Below are positions 18,416 through 26,947 of a DNA stretch of 64,000 nt, in pieces. The translations under genes and the position numbers were made by a program. Positions within the stretch are counted from its first letter, which is position 1. Each line of letters starts with the position of its first letter. Location of the stretch: assembly GCF_041262165.1 (NCBI RefSeq), contig NZ_JBGCBY010000036.1, positions 1 through 64,000 of the forward strand. The letters run 5' to 3'. This DNA comes from Streptacidiphilus sp041262165. GTDB taxonomy: Bacteria; Actinomycetota; Actinomycetes; Streptomycetales; Streptomycetaceae. The notes under the pieces are model-generated. The model did not search any database and was not told the origin of the DNA. It saw nothing but the letters and a program-made list of their open reading frames with translations.

Positions 18416-20071
18416 GTGACCCGACGTTCCCTCCGACTGGCCGCCATCCTCGGCACCACCGGACTTCTCGGCGGGGCGATCCTCGCCCAGGCCAGTGCGG
18501 CACCTGTCGCCGCGCAGCACACCGGCGCCGCCGCGAAGCACGTCCTGCTGATCTCCGTCGACGGCCTGCACCAGTCCGACCTGAACTGGTACGTCGCCAA
18601 GAACCCGCAGTCGGCGCTCGCGCGACTGGTGCACGGCGGTGTCGAGTACACCAACGCCAAGACCACCACCCCCTCGGACAGCTTCCCCGGCATGGTCGCC
18701 CAGGCGACCGGCGGCGGCCCCGGCACCACCGGCATCTACTACGACGACACCTACAACGCGGCGCTGCTCCCGGCGGGCACCACCAACTGCAAGGGCGTCA
18801 AGCCCGGCGTGGAGGTGGACCTCACGGAGGACCTGGACCTCAACAAGCTGTCCATCGACGCGGGCCAGGGCCTGAAGAACCTGCCGGGCAGCATCCTCTC
18901 GATGACCGGAAACCCGACGAAGCTGCTGGACCCGACGAAGCTCCCGGTGGACCCGAAGACCTGCAAGCCGGTGTACCCGTACTCCTACCTGCAGGTGAAC
19001 ACCATCTTCGAGGTGGCCCGCCAGGCGGGGCTGCGCACAGCCTGGTCGGACAAGCATGCGGCCTACGACATCCTGAGCGGCCCGTCAGGGACCGGCGTCC
19101 AGGACCTGTTCGCCCCGGAGATCAACTCCAACGCCCTGGGTTACCCGGCCGGCAACGACTGGACCACCGACAACAAGGCGACCGAGCAGTACGACAACTA
19201 CAAGGTCCAGGCCGTCCTCAACGAGATCGACGGCTACGACCACAGCCGCGCCCAGAAGGTCGGCACCCCCGCGATCTTCGGCCTGAACTTCCAGTCGGTG
19301 TCCACCGCGGAGAAGCTCCCCACCTCCGAGGGCCTGGCCGGCGGCTACTCCGCCAAGAACGTGCCCGGACCGCTGCTGCAGAAGAACCTCGACTTCGTGA
19401 ACGCGGAGATCGGCGCGCTGACGGCGGAGATCCGCAAGCAGCACATCGAGGGCAGCACCACGGTGATCCTCTCCGCCAAGCACGGCCAGTCGCCGACCGA
19501 CCCGGCCGCGCTCAGCCGGATCGACGACGGCCCGCTGCTCGACGGCCTGAACGCGGCCTGGAAGAAGCTGCACCCGGCGGCCCCGGCCCTGGTCGCCCAC
19601 GCCGTGGACGACGACGGCATGCTGCTCTGGCTGAATGACCGCTCCAAGGCCGCCACCGAGTTCGCCAAGAGCTACCTGCTCGCCCAGAGCGGCACCGGCA
19701 CCGACATCAACGCCAAGCCCAAGGCGTTCACCCACGGCGGCCTCTCCAAGGTCTACGCGGGCGAGGCTGCCGCCGACTACTTCGGCGTCAAGCCGGGCGA
19801 CGCCCGCGTGCCGGACCTCTTCGGCATCGCCCAGTACGGCGTCGTCTACACCGGCGGCACCAAGAAGATCGCCGAGCACGGTGGCGCGCACGCCGACGAC
19901 CTGAACGTGCCGCTGGTCGTCTCCGGCGCGGGCACGCCCGGCCAGGTGCGGGACGGCGTCACGGTGCACACCACGCAGATCGCCCCCACCATCCTGGCGC
20001 TGCTCGGCCTGAACCCGAACAAGCTCCAGGCCGTGCGCGAGGAGGGCACCCAGGTCCTGCCGGTCCGCTGA
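18416..20071 (+). CDS. Secreted alkaline-phosphatase-superfamily phosphodiesterase
   Basis: A type I phosphodiesterase/nucleotide pyrophosphatase-like enzyme. With GTG 18416 (GGAGA 5 nt upstream) the protein has 551 residues and starts with a signal peptide: TRRSLRLAAILGTTGLLGGAILAQASA. Metal ligands and nucleophile are recognisable: ISVDGLHQSDL (first Asp), TTTPSDSFPGMV (Thr/Ser nucleophile), later AKHGQSP and AEHGGAHADDLNVPLVV (Asp/His metal site). ATG 18365 and 18395 are alternative starts in the same frame. It probably releases phosphate or nucleotides outside the cell. No Pho box was identified. Confidence 0.88.
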   Translation: MTRRSLRLAAILGTTGLLGGAILAQASAAPVAAQHTGAAAKHVLLISVDGLHQSDLNWYVAKNPQSALARLVHGGVEYTNAKTTTPSDSFPGMVAQATGGGPGTTGIYYDDTYNAALLPAGTTNCKGVKPGVEVDLTEDLDLNKLSIDAGQGLKNLPGSILSMTGNPTKLLDPTKLPVDPKTCKPVYPYSYLQVNTIFEVARQAGLRTAWSDKHAAYDILSGPSGTGVQDLFAPEINSNALGYPAGNDWTTDNKATEQYDNYKVQAVLNEIDGYDHSRAQKVGTPAIFGLNFQSVSTAEKLPTSEGLAGGYSAKNVPGPLLQKNLDFVNAEIGALTAEIRKQHIEGSTTVILSAKHGQSPTDPAALSRIDDGPLLDGLNAAWKKLHPAAPALVAHAVDDDGMLLWLNDRSKAATEFAKSYLLAQSGTGTDINAKPKAFTHGGLSKVYAGEAAADYFGVKPGDARVPDLFGIAQYGVVYTGGTKKIAEHGGAHADDLNVPLVVSGAGTPGQVRDGVTVHTTQIAPTILALLGLNPNKLQAVREEGTQVLPVR

Positions 20072-20119
20072 CCCGCAGCCGCGGCCGCCTTCCCAGCGAA
20101 GCCGACCGCTGACCCCGCC

Positions 20120-21310
20120 TCAGTCGAGCGCGGAGCTGTCCTCCGACGGCTCCGCGTTCGACCCGCTCTCGGTGTCGCGGGCGAGCAACAGCAGTGCGGC
20201 GTCGTCGCGCAGCGCGCCGCCCGCGTGCCGCAGCAGATCCGCGTAGACCCGGGCGACGGCCGCGTCCAGGTCCGTGCCGCTGCCCGCCACCAGCGCGGGA
20301 GCCCGCGCCACCAGCGGGTAGAACACGTCCTGCCCCTGGTAGCGGGCCTCGACCACCCCGTCCGTGCACAGCACCAGCACGTCGCCGTGCCCGAACGGCA
20401 CGGACCAGCCGGTCGGCGCTCCGTCCGCCAGATGGGCGAGCCCGAGCGGCACCCACGGGTCCGGCGGCTCCAGGAGTTCCGCCGAGCCGTCCGGAGAGAT
20501 CCGGAGCGGCGGAACATGGCCGCAGTGCAGCAGTTCGACGGCGTCGGGCTCCCGGAACCCGACCAGCAGTGCGGTGGTGAACTCCCCGGAGGGGACGTGC
20601 CGCGCCACACTCGCCTCCAACCTGCGAGCCACCCCGACGAGGTCGCTCTCGTCGTAGGCGGCCTCGCGGAACGCGCCGAGCACCACGGCAGCGGTGTGGA
20701 CGGCGTCCAGGCCCTTGCCGCGCACGTCGCCGATGATCGCGCGTACCCCGAACGGGGTGTCCAGCACGCCGTAGAGGTCGCCGCCGATCTTGGCGGAGTC
20801 GGCGGCGGACAGATAGCGGGCGGCCAGCCTGATGTCGCCGACCAGCGGCCCCGGCGGGCGAAGCAGCGCCAGCTGGGCGGCCTCGGCCACGGTGCTGACC
20901 GCCACCAGGTGGCGGGTCCGGACGATCCGCAGATGGGCGATCACCACGCTGGCTGCGGAGAGCGCGACATAGGCGATCAAGGTGCCGTAGTAGAGCCGGA
21001 TGTCGTCCGGCTTGTTGAGGCCGTCATAGCGGCTGAGCCCGATCAGCAGCGCCATGCCGAGGCCGCTCACCGCGAGCAGTTCCAGCGGGTAGAGCGTGAG
21101 CGCCGCCAGCGGCGGGACCACGGACATCAGCGACGCCAGGTAGGTGTCGACTCCGGAGAAAACGTCGGCGAGGCAGACGAAGACCATCGCGCCGAGCGAC
21201 GGCAGCAGCCGCATCCACAGCCGGGCCTGGAGCAGGGCCGCCTCGTTGAACCGGGTCGGCGACGTGGACGCGGCGTGGTGGTCCGCCTGGTCGTCCTGCC
21301 GCAACCTCAC
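20120..21310 (-). CDS. Membrane-bound PP2C-type (SpoIIE/RsbU) serine phosphatase
   Basis: The N-terminal ~130 residues have four or more hydrophobic helices (LPSLGAMVFVCLADVFSG, LASLMSVVPPLAALTLYPLELLAV, LYYGTLIAYVALSAASVVIAHL). The C-terminal part is a SpoIIE-type PP2C domain: IGGDLYGVLDTPFGVRAIIGDVRGKGLDAV holds the metal-binding Asp residues, then ELLHCGHVPPL, LVLCTDGVVEAR and DDAALLLLARD. Such proteins dephosphorylate anti-sigma-factor antagonists. The start is uncertain (GTG 21310, ATG 21379 or 21400). No antagonist or anti-sigma gene is adjacent. Confidence 0.88.
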   Translation of the reverse strand: MRLRQDDQADHHAASTSPTRFNEAALLQARLWMRLLPSLGAMVFVCLADVFSGVDTYLASLMSVVPPLAALTLYPLELLAVSGLGMALLIGLSRYDGLNKPDDIRLYYGTLIAYVALSAASVVIAHLRIVRTRHLVAVSTVAEAAQLALLRPPGPLVGDIRLAARYLSAADSAKIGGDLYGVLDTPFGVRAIIGDVRGKGLDAVHTAAVVLGAFREAAYDESDLVGVARRLEASVARHVPSGEFTTALLVGFREPDAVELLHCGHVPPLRISPDGSAELLEPPDPWVPLGLAHLADGAPTGWSVPFGHGDVLVLCTDGVVEARYQGQDVFYPLVARAPALVAGSGTDLDAAVARVYADLLRHAGGALRDDAALLLLARDTESGSNAEPSEDSSALD

Positions 21311-21460
21311 AGCAGCGAATCTATACGAAAGCCCCTTACCAACACATCTTTCGCCGCATTGCCACGCATCCCCTCTCATCTCCTGAGCACCAGCCGCCAC
21401 AGCGGTCCCGGTGCTGTATTCCCGCCCCTCGCGTGGCCCTTGTCACGACCGTCAAGGGCT

Positions 21461-21495
21461 ACCTACGGTGGCGTAGGTCACTTCACCGGGTGAAG
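21461..21495. promoter_or_regulatory. Two adjacent palindromes before the SGNH hydrolase
   Basis: ACCTACG-GTGG-CGTAGGT (21461-21478, perfect 7-4-7) is followed by CTTCACC-G-GGTGAAG (21481-21495, perfect 7-1-7), 11 bp before the ATG at 21506. They look like operators for dimeric repressors; the first is TetR-like in shape. The regulator is not identified. Confidence 0.55.
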
Positions 21496-21505
21496 TATTT
21501 TGGCC

Positions 21506-22300
21506 ATGGTTGCGCAGACAGAGACTCACGACCTCGCGTCATACGTCGCCCTCGGGGACAGCTTCACCGAGGGCCTCAACGATCCCGATCCGCACGGCGG
21601 CTTCACCGGCTGGGCCGACCGCCTGGCCCGGCTGCTGGCCGAAGGCCGGCCACGGACGGACGGCGGGCCCTACGACTTCCGCTACGCCAACCTCGCCGTG
21701 CGCGGCCGACTGCTGGAGCAGATCGTCGCCGACCAGGTGCCCGAGGTCCGCCGGATGGAGCCGGACCTGGTCAGCTTCACCGCAGGCGGGAACGACATCC
21801 TCCGCCCCGGCAGCGACCCGGACGAGGTGGCCGAGCGTTTCGAGGCGGCGGTCGTGCAACTACGGGAGACGGCAGGGACCATCCTCATCTGCACCGGCTT
21901 CGACACCCGCGACACCCCCGTCCTCAAGCACCTGCGCGGCAAGATCGCCACCTACAACGCCCATCTGCGCGCCATCGCTGACCGCAACGACCTCGCGGTC
22001 GCCGACATCTGGGCGCTGCGCGCCATGCGCGACCGTCGGGCCTGGAGCGAGGACCGGCTGCACCTCTCCCCCGAGGGGCACCAGCGCGTCGCGCTGCTCG
22101 CCGGTCGCGCCCTGGGCCTCAGCACCGACAACCCGGACGCCCCGTGGCCGACCACGCCCGCGCACACCGCCGCCGAGCTGCGCCGGGAGAACCTGCACTG
22201 GGCCCGCGAGCACCTGCTGCCCTGGGTCGGCCGCCGCCTACGTGGCGAGTCCTCCGGCGACCTGGTCGAGGCGAAGCGCCCCGACCTGCTGCCGCTGTAG
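21506..22300 (+). CDS. SGNH/GDSL-type hydrolase
   Basis: A 264-residue esterase or lipase of the SGNH fold. Block I is YVALGDSFTEGLND with nucleophile Ser near residue 19; block III is VSFTAGGNDIL (Gly and Asn of the oxyanion hole), and block V is EDRLHLSPEGHQRVA with the Asp/His pair. No signal peptide, so it acts in the cytoplasm. ATG 21506; TTG 21500 is less likely. Two palindromes directly upstream suggest tight repression. Substrate unknown. Confidence 0.9.
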   Translation: MVAQTETHDLASYVALGDSFTEGLNDPDPHGGFTGWADRLARLLAEGRPRTDGGPYDFRYANLAVRGRLLEQIVADQVPEVRRMEPDLVSFTAGGNDILRPGSDPDEVAERFEAAVVQLRETAGTILICTGFDTRDTPVLKHLRGKIATYNAHLRAIADRNDLAVADIWALRAMRDRRAWSEDRLHLSPEGHQRVALLAGRALGLSTDNPDAPWPTTPAHTAAELRRENLHWAREHLLPWVGRRLRGESSGDLVEAKRPDLLPL

Positions 22301-22352
22301 CCGTGGCACGGCATGGCTGGGCGTCCTCCGCTGGCTACTCTCAGTACCGTCG

Positions 22353-22385
22353 GGGTCGAATTCCCTCCGAAGGGGAATTCGACCC
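22353..22385. terminator. 13-bp perfect hairpin between SGNH gene and copper operon
   Basis: GGGTCGAATTCCC (22353-22365) and its exact complement (22373-22385) enclose a 7-nt loop TCCGAAG. It lies 53 nt after the SGNH stop and 12 nt before the CsoR-type operator. A transcription terminator insulating copZA is most likely. Confidence 0.6.
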
Positions 22386-22396
22386 GCCTGCGCGAA

Positions 22397-22413
22397 ATAC
22401 CCCCTAGGGGTAT
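22397..22413. promoter_or_regulatory. CsoR-type copper operator
   Basis: ATACCCC-CTA-GGGGTAT is the pseudo-palindrome bound by copper-sensing repressor CsoR in actinobacteria. It lies 50 nt before copZ, so Cu(I) should relieve repression of copZA. No csoR gene is in this window. Confidence 0.88.
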
Positions 22414-22462
22414 GGTGTTGCAGGAGCCAGAGCCCAACGAACCGACCGTCCTGGAGGAAGTA

Positions 22463-22675
22463 ATGTCCACCGCCGTCTTCACCGTCTCGGGCATGAGCTG
22501 CGGCCACTGCGAGAAGTCGATCAGCGAGGAGATCAGCTCCCTGCCCGGGGTCACCGAGGTCAGCGCGGACGCCAAGGCGGGCACCGTGACCGTCGCCTCC
22601 GAGCAGCCCCTCGAGGACGAGGCGGTACGGGCCGCCGTGGACGAGGCCGGCTACCAGCTGGTCGGCCGGGCCTAG
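22463..22675 (+). CDS. copZ: Copper chaperone CopZ (HMA domain)
   Basis: A 70-residue single heavy-metal-associated domain: TVSGMSCGHCEKSISEEI contains the Cu(I)-binding CxxC pair (residues 13 and 16). It carries Cu(I) to the CopA ATPase encoded next. ATG 22463 has GGAGGAAG in front; the open frame upstream runs through the operator and is not coding. Typical family length (about 68-72). Confidence 0.95.
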   Translation: MSTAVFTVSGMSCGHCEKSISEEISSLPGVTEVSADAKAGTVTVASEQPLEDEAVRAAVDEAGYQLVGRA

Positions 22676-22694
22676 GAGGGTGCTGAAGATCTAG

Positions 22695-22753
22695 GCCGGG
22701 CACGGGCCCAGGCCCGGCGCCCTGCGGACGGCCGGCGTTCCCGGGTCCGCAGG
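22695..22753 (+). promoter_or_regulatory. Two hairpins in the copZ-copA spacer
   Basis: GCCGGGC/GCCCGGC (22695-22718) and CCTGCGGAC/GTCCGCAGG (22721-22753) are perfect inverted repeats within the 107-nt spacer. They could set the CopZ:CopA ratio by partial termination or by protecting copZ mRNA. Inferred from structure only. Confidence 0.4.
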
Positions 22754-22782
22754 ACGCACGCATCAGAGGAGAGGCACGCACC

Positions 22783-25125
22783 ATGAGCACCGTCGTCCCC
22801 GGCACGGACCTGCCCGGCTCGACCCGCCCCACTCGCTCCGCCGCCGACCCGCGCGCCGGCGTGGAGCTGGTGATCGGCGGCATGACCTGCGCGTCCTGTG
22901 CCGCACGCGTCGAGAAGAAGCTCAACCGCATGGACGGGGTCGAAGCGACGGTCAACTACGCGACGGAGAAGGCGAGCGTCAGCTACGCCCCCGAAGTGAG
23001 CGTGGAGGACCTCATCGCCACCATCGAGAAGACCGGCTACAGCGCGCAAGTGCCGCGACCGGAGCCCGAGGCGGTCAGCGGGGAGTCCGCAGGGCCGGAG
23101 TCGTCAGGAGCGCAGTCGGCAGGAGCGCAGTCCGCTGACGAGGAGTCGGCCGCCCTGCGCCGACGGCTGCTGCTCACCGTCGCGCTCGGGCTCCCCGTGG
23201 TCCTGATGGCCATGGTCCCCGCGTTCCAGTTCCGCAACTGGCAGTGGCTCTCCTTCGCCCTGACCGGCCCCGTCGTCGCCTACGGCGGCCTGCCGTTCCA
23301 CCGGGCCGCCTGGACCAACCTCCGCCACGGCGCGGCCACCATGGACACCCTGGTCTCCCTCGGCACCCTGGCCGCCTTCGGCTGGTCGACCTGGGCCCTT
23401 TTCCTCGGCACCGCCGGAATGCCGGGCATGACCCACGCCTTCAGCTTCGCTCTCTCCTCGACCGACGCCTCCTCCGCGCTCTACCTGGAGACCGCCGCCG
23501 GAGTCACCGCCTTCATCCTGCTCGGCCGCTACCTGGAGGCCCGCGCCAAGCGCCGTGCCGGCGCCGCCCTGCACGCGCTGCTCTCGCTCGGCGCCAAGGA
23601 CGCCACGGTCCTGCGGGACGGACGCGAGATACGCGTGCCCGTCTCCGCGCTGGCTGTCGGCGACCTGTTCGTGGTGCGTCCGGGCGAGAAGATCGCCACT
23701 GACGGAGTGGTCGTCGAGGGCAGCTCCGCCGTGGACACCTCCCTGCTGACCGGCGAGTCGGTGCCCACCGAGGTCTCCCCCGGCGACGCCGTCACCGGCG
23801 CGACCGTCAACTCCGGTGGCCGGCTGGCCGTCCGCGCCACCCTCGTCGGCGCGGACACCCAGCTCGCACGGATGGCCCGGCTGGTGGAGGACGCGCAGAA
23901 CGGCAAGGCCGCCGCGCAGCGCCTGGCCGACCGAATCTCCGCCGTGTTCGTCCCGGTGGTGCTCGTCCTCGCCGTCGCCACGCTGGTCAGCTGGCTGCTC
24001 GTCAGCGGCAGCGCCACCGAGGCGTTCACCGCCGCAGTGGCCGTCCTGATCATCGCCTGCCCGTGCGCTCTGGGCCTGGCCACACCCACCGCGCTGATGG
24101 TGGGCACCGGGCGCGGCGCGCAGCTCGGCATCCTGATCAAGGGCCCCGAGGTGCTGGAGTCCACCCGCGCCGTCGACACCGTCGTGCTGGACAAGACCGG
24201 CACGGTGACGACAGGTCAGATGGCGCTGCTGTCCGTCCACACCGTCGAGGGCGTCTCCGAGACGGAGGTGCTGCGGCTGGCCGGTTCCCTGGAGCACGCG
24301 TCCGAGCACCCGATCGCCCGGGCCGTGGCGCAGGCCGCCGCCGAACGGACCGGGGCGCTGCCGCCGGTGGCCGACTTCCGGAACGTGCCGGGACTCGGCG
24401 TCCGGGGAGTCGTCGAGGGCCATGCCGTCGTCGCAGGGCGCGAGCAGTTCCTCGCCGACCTGGCGCAGCAACTGCCCGAGCCACTGCTTGTCGCCAGGGA
24501 CCAGGCCGAGCAGGCCGGGTACACCGCCGTCGCGGTGGGCTGGGACGGCGCCGCGAAGGCGGTGCTGGTGGTCGCCGACGCGGTCCGGCCCACCAGCGCC
24601 GAAGCGGTCCGCCGCCTGCGCGCCCTGGGGCTGACGCCCGTTCTGCTCACCGGCGACAACCGGGCGGTGGCGGCGAGCGTCGCCCGCCAGGTCGGCATCG
24701 ACCCCGAGCGGGTCGTCGCCGAGGTCCTGCCTGAGGACAAGGCCGCCGTGGTCCGGGCGCTGCAGGCGGAGGGCCGTACGGTCGCCATGGTCGGCGACGG
24801 GGTCAACGACGCCGCCGCGCTGGCCCAGGCCGACCTGGGTCTGGCCATGGGCACGGGAACCGACGCGGCGATCGAGGCGGCCGATCTCACCCTGGTGCGG
24901 GGTGACCTGCGCGCGGCCGCGGACGCCATCCGGCTGTCCCGGCGGACCCTGGCCACCATCAAGGGCAACCTGCTCTGGGCCTTCGGCTACAACGTGGCGG
25001 CGCTGCCGCTGGCGGCGTTCGGACTGCTCAACCCGATGATCGCCGGAGCGGCCATGGCCTTCTCCTCGGTGTTCGTGGTGAGCAACAGCCTTCGGCTGCG
25101 GCGGTTCCGCGCGCTGACGGACTGA
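22783..25125 (+). CDS. copA: Copper-exporting P1B-type ATPase CopA
   Basis: A 780-residue heavy-metal P-type ATPase that pumps Cu(I) out of the cytoplasm. One N-terminal HMA domain holds GGMTCASCAARVEKK (about residue 31). Transport helices follow, with the Cu(I) motif ACPCALGLATPTAL (CPC near 424), the phosphorylation site DKTGTVTTGQ near 470, the HP motif SEHPIARAV and the hinge GDGVNDAAALAQADLG. The C-terminus has the last two helices with the conserved Asn/Tyr (FGYNVAALPLA) and Met (NPMIAGAAMAFSS). AGGAGAGG precedes ATG 22783. A short variable linker (GAQSAGAQSADEESA) follows the HMA domain. Confidence 0.96.
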   Translation: MSTVVPGTDLPGSTRPTRSAADPRAGVELVIGGMTCASCAARVEKKLNRMDGVEATVNYATEKASVSYAPEVSVEDLIATIEKTGYSAQVPRPEPEAVSGESAGPESSGAQSAGAQSADEESAALRRRLLLTVALGLPVVLMAMVPAFQFRNWQWLSFALTGPVVAYGGLPFHRAAWTNLRHGAATMDTLVSLGTLAAFGWSTWALFLGTAGMPGMTHAFSFALSSTDASSALYLETAAGVTAFILLGRYLEARAKRRAGAALHALLSLGAKDATVLRDGREIRVPVSALAVGDLFVVRPGEKIATDGVVVEGSSAVDTSLLTGESVPTEVSPGDAVTGATVNSGGRLAVRATLVGADTQLARMARLVEDAQNGKAAAQRLADRISAVFVPVVLVLAVATLVSWLLVSGSATEAFTAAVAVLIIACPCALGLATPTALMVGTGRGAQLGILIKGPEVLESTRAVDTVVLDKTGTVTTGQMALLSVHTVEGVSETEVLRLAGSLEHASEHPIARAVAQAAAERTGALPPVADFRNVPGLGVRGVVEGHAVVAGREQFLADLAQQLPEPLLVARDQAEQAGYTAVAVGWDGAAKAVLVVADAVRPTSAEAVRRLRALGLTPVLLTGDNRAVAASVARQVGIDPERVVAEVLPEDKAAVVRALQAEGRTVAMVGDGVNDAAALAQADLGLAMGTGTDAAIEAADLTLVRGDLRAAADAIRLSRRTLATIKGNLLWAFGYNVAALPLAAFGLLNPMIAGAAMAFSSVFVVSNSLRLRRFRALTD

Positions 25126-25140
25126 GCTGCTCGCCAAAAC

Positions 25141-25166
25141 GGCACCGACCGGCGCCAATCGGTGCC
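25141..25166 (+). terminator. Probable copA terminator hairpin
   Basis: GGCACCGA (25141-25148) pairs with TCGGTGCC (25159-25166), 16 nt after the copA stop. Confidence 0.5.
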
Positions 25167-25427
25167 AAACGGCGTCAATTCGGCTGGTCGGAGTGGTCAC
25201 GACACCGCTACGCAACGACATGAGAGCGGAGTCACAGGGGACGGGCGTAACTTCCGGCCCCCTGTTGTGTGTTACAACACGTGAGCCGGGGGCGAAACTA
25301 CGCCTTCCGAGCCTCGACCGGGGTTCCGGCGGACCCCGGAGTCGGCCACCGTCGCTGGGCGGCCGACAGCGCACGGCGCGGAGCCGGGGGTGGGTTGAGC
25401 GGCCTCCCCCTGAGGACCGCGCCGTGC

Positions 25428-25463
25428 GCACCGAGGACCCCTGTCTACCGGGAGCCTCGGTGC
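25428..25463 (-). terminator. Probable citrate synthase terminator hairpin
   Basis: GCACCGAGG (25428-25436) pairs perfectly with CCTCGGTGC (25455-25463), 29 nt beyond the minus-strand stop codon at 25492-25494. Confidence 0.55.
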
Positions 25464-25491
25464 GGCCCAACTGTCCAGGTGTGCGCCGGAG

Positions 25492-26781
25492 TCAGCGCTC
25501 CTCGAGCGGGACGTAGTCCCGGATCTCGATGCCGGTGTAGATCTGTCGCGGACGGCCGATCTTGTTGTTCGGGTCCGTGATCATCTCCTGCCAGTGGGCG
25601 ATCCAGCCCGGCAGCCGGCCCAGGGCGAACAGCACGGTGAACATGCTGGTCGGGAAGCCCATGGCGCGGTAGATCAGGCCGGTGTAGAAGTCCACGTTGG
25701 GGTAGAGCTTGCGCGAGATGAAGTAGTCGTCGGTGAGCGCGTGCTCCTCCAGCTTCAGTGCGATGTCCAGGAGTTCGTCGGCCTTGCCCAGCTGCGAGAG
25801 GACGTCGTGGGCGGCGCTCTTGATGATCTGGGCGCGCGGGTCGAAGCTCTTGTAGACGCGGTGCCCGAAGCCCATGAGCTTCACGCCGTCCTCGCGGTTC
25901 TTCACCTTGCGGATGAAGGCGTCGACGTCGCCGCCGTCGTTCTTGATTTTCGTCAGCATCTCCAGCACGGCCTGGTTGGCGCCGCCGTGCAGCGGGCCCC
26001 AGAGGGCGTTGATGCCGGCCGAGATGCTGGCGAACAGGTTGGCCTGCGAGGAACCGACCAGACGCACCGTGGAGGTGGAGCAGTTCTGCTCGTGGTCCGC
26101 GTGCAGGATCAGCAGCTTCTCCAGCGCGCTGACGACGACCGGGTTGAGCTCGTAGTCCTCGGCGGGCACCGCGAAGGTCATCCGCAGGAAGTTCTCGACG
26201 TACCCGAGGTCGTTGCGCGGGTAGACGAACGGGTGGCCCTGCGACTTCTTGAACGCGTAGGCCGCGATCGTCGGGAGCTTGGCCAGCAGGCGCACCGCGG
26301 AGAGGTTGCGCTGCTCGGAGTCGAACGGGTTGTGGCTGTCCTGGTAGAACGTGGACAGCGCGCTGACCACGGAGGACAGCATCGCCATGGGGTGGGCGTC
26401 GCGGGGGAAGCCCTGGTAGAACCGCTTGAGGTCCTCGTGCAGCAGCGTGTGCTGGGAGATCTCGTGCTGGAAGCCGGCCAGCTGGTTCGCGTTGGGAAGC
26501 TCGCTGTTGATCAGCAGGTAGGCGGTCTCGAGGAAGCTGCCGCGCTCGGCCAACTGCTCGATCGGGTATCCGCGGTAGCGCAGGATGCCCTTGTCGCCGT
26601 CGATGTAGGTGATCGCTGACTTGCAGGCCGCGGTGTTGCCGAAGCCGTTGTCCAGCGTGGTCAGGCCGGTCTGGCTGAGCAGCTTCGAGATGTCGAAGCC
26701 TGCGTTGCCGACGGTGGCGTTCACCACCGGGTACTCGTACTCGTCGCCGTGGTAACTGAGTACTACAGAGTTGTCGCTCAC
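25492..26781 (-). CDS. gltA: Citrate synthase
   Basis: Type II citrate synthase (429 residues) condensing acetyl-CoA and oxaloacetate, first step of the TCA cycle. Signature segments: GILRYRGYPIEQLAE, LHADHEQNCSTSTVR (active-site His), GPLHGGANQAVLEML and LMGFGHRVYKSFDPRA (His), with catalytic Asp in PNVDFYTGLIYRAMGFP. GTG 26781 was chosen because SDNSVVLSYHGDEYEYPV is the family N-terminus and GAGGG precedes it by 5 nt. From memory it corresponds to citA of S. coelicolor. Stands alone between copA and recD2. Confidence 0.96.
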   Translation of the reverse strand: MSDNSVVLSYHGDEYEYPVVNATVGNAGFDISKLLSQTGLTTLDNGFGNTAACKSAITYIDGDKGILRYRGYPIEQLAERGSFLETAYLLINSELPNANQLAGFQHEISQHTLLHEDLKRFYQGFPRDAHPMAMLSSVVSALSTFYQDSHNPFDSEQRNLSAVRLLAKLPTIAAYAFKKSQGHPFVYPRNDLGYVENFLRMTFAVPAEDYELNPVVVSALEKLLILHADHEQNCSTSTVRLVGSSQANLFASISAGINALWGPLHGGANQAVLEMLTKIKNDGGDVDAFIRKVKNREDGVKLMGFGHRVYKSFDPRAQIIKSAAHDVLSQLGKADELLDIALKLEEHALTDDYFISRKLYPNVDFYTGLIYRAMGFPTSMFTVLFALGRLPGWIAHWQEMITDPNNKIGRPRQIYTGIEIRDYVPLEER

Positions 26782-26947
26782 GTCTTCCCTCACCAGCGAA
26801 ATGAACCTCTTCAAGGGGTGCCCTGACTCCTTACCACTGTCCCCCATTTGTCGTACATGGGTGCAGCCGGGGTGGCCCAAAAGAGATTGAGAAGAGTTGA
26901 CACCGCCAAAGAACCGGCCTCGCTGCCTTCACTTCTCGACAGCGCGG

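Larger units (their letters stand above)
25126..25491. other. 366-bp convergent intergenic region
   Basis: No gene is supported here; a 107-codon plus-strand frame crosses it but extends into the citrate synthase gene and has no family look. The region holds one hairpin at each end, fitting the ends of copA and citrate synthase. Confidence 0.5.

Noticed and set aside
25193..25516. 107-codon plus-strand frame in the copA-citrate synthase gap
   Set aside because: Arg/Pro/Gly-rich, ends inside the citrate synthase gene, overlaps its terminator hairpin and matches no family.
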